A stretch of 40,722 nt of DNA, taken from positions 1 to 40,722 of the forward strand of contig CAMBFA010000011.1 of the NCBI GenBank assembly GCA_945865325.1, given 5' to 3'. Origin of the DNA: Candidatus Kuenenia stuttgartensis (lineage in GTDB: Bacteria; Planctomycetota; Planctomycetia; Pirellulales; UBA1268). The notes under the pieces were generated by a model. That model searched no databases and was not told the DNA's origin. It was given only the letters and a program-made list of their open reading frames with translations. The translations under genes were made by a program, and so were the position numbers. This document shows positions 40,702 through 40,722 of the stretch, piece after piece (the stretch's first letter is position 1; each line of letters opens with the position of its first letter).

Positions 40702-40722
40702 GTGCCCGACACCAACTTCCTC
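40702..40722 (+). CDS. Possible 5' end of a gene running off the window
   Basis: The last seven codons from a GTG at 40702 read (M)PDTNFL and stay open to the window edge. The only support is a -10-like TATTGT 42 nt upstream and the divergent position relative to the small acidic gene. There is no visible SD. The product cannot be named. Confidence 0.3.

Overview
The window is a high-GC, densely coding chromosomal segment that most resembles a planctomycete (Planctomycetota, probably Pirellulales-like). This is an inference from gene content: a DUF1571 secreted protein, a solitary rsmH beside a LysM envelope protein instead of a full division and cell-wall cluster, giant secreted and membrane-anchored proteins of about 1,000-2,100 residues, a WsaF-type glycosyltransferase, and many GTG/TTG starts with GGAGG-type ribosome binding sites. 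No rRNA, tRNA, insertion sequence, prophage or CRISPR array was seen.

Layout. 1-2.9 kb (minus): a surface-polysaccharide group with a WsaF-like glycosyltransferase, a sulfotransferase and a methyltransferase cut by the window edge, plus a 5 x 16 bp tandem repeat between the first two. 3.1-6.5 kb: queA (minus) divergent from rsmH (plus), then a membrane-anchored LysM protein. 6.8-7.7 kb: a DUF1571 lipoprotein-carrier-like secreted protein with a convincing terminator. 8.1-10.5 kb (plus): a metallo-beta-lactamase-fold hydrolase, a PlsC-type acyltransferase and CdsA, the last two forming a phospholipid pair. 10.5-13.9 kb (minus): a visibly less GC-rich patch of poorly conserved small genes. It holds an SGNH hydrolase, membrane proteins, a conserved hypothetical, and a broken BrnT/BrnA toxin-antitoxin pair that has lost the toxin's N-terminus and the antitoxin's C-terminus. 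14.1-15.1 kb (minus): a secreted HEITH-motif peptidase-like protein. 15.3-25.2 kb (minus): two overlapping giant genes (1,196 and 2,091 aa). They read as three consecutive modules of the same architecture (signal segment, long beta-rich ectodomain, cluster of membrane helices), with two modules fused in the second gene.

25.4-26.2 kb: an inositol-monophosphatase-family enzyme (minus). 26.5-32.7 kb (plus): a hypothetical gene, a metallophosphoesterase-fold protein of the SbcD/YhaO type whose metal-binding motifs all look substituted, and an SbcC/YhaN-type ATPase with membrane helices inside its coiled coil and a long Pro/His-rich, basic C-terminal tail. 32.7-36.7 kb (minus): a membrane-fused spermidine-synthase-like protein, a small membrane protein and an AI-2E/PerM-type transporter. 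37.0-39.3 kb (plus): a GT2 glycosyltransferase fused to a large multi-pass membrane domain. 39.3-40.5 kb (minus): an RluA-type pseudouridine synthase with a small acidic upstream partner. The last 21 bases may start another plus-strand gene.

The strongest candidates for undescribed biology are the three-module giant envelope locus and the inactive-nuclease/membrane-ATPase pair. The broken BrnTA pair is the clearest evolutionary relic. All family assignments come from reading motifs by eye; no database search was run.
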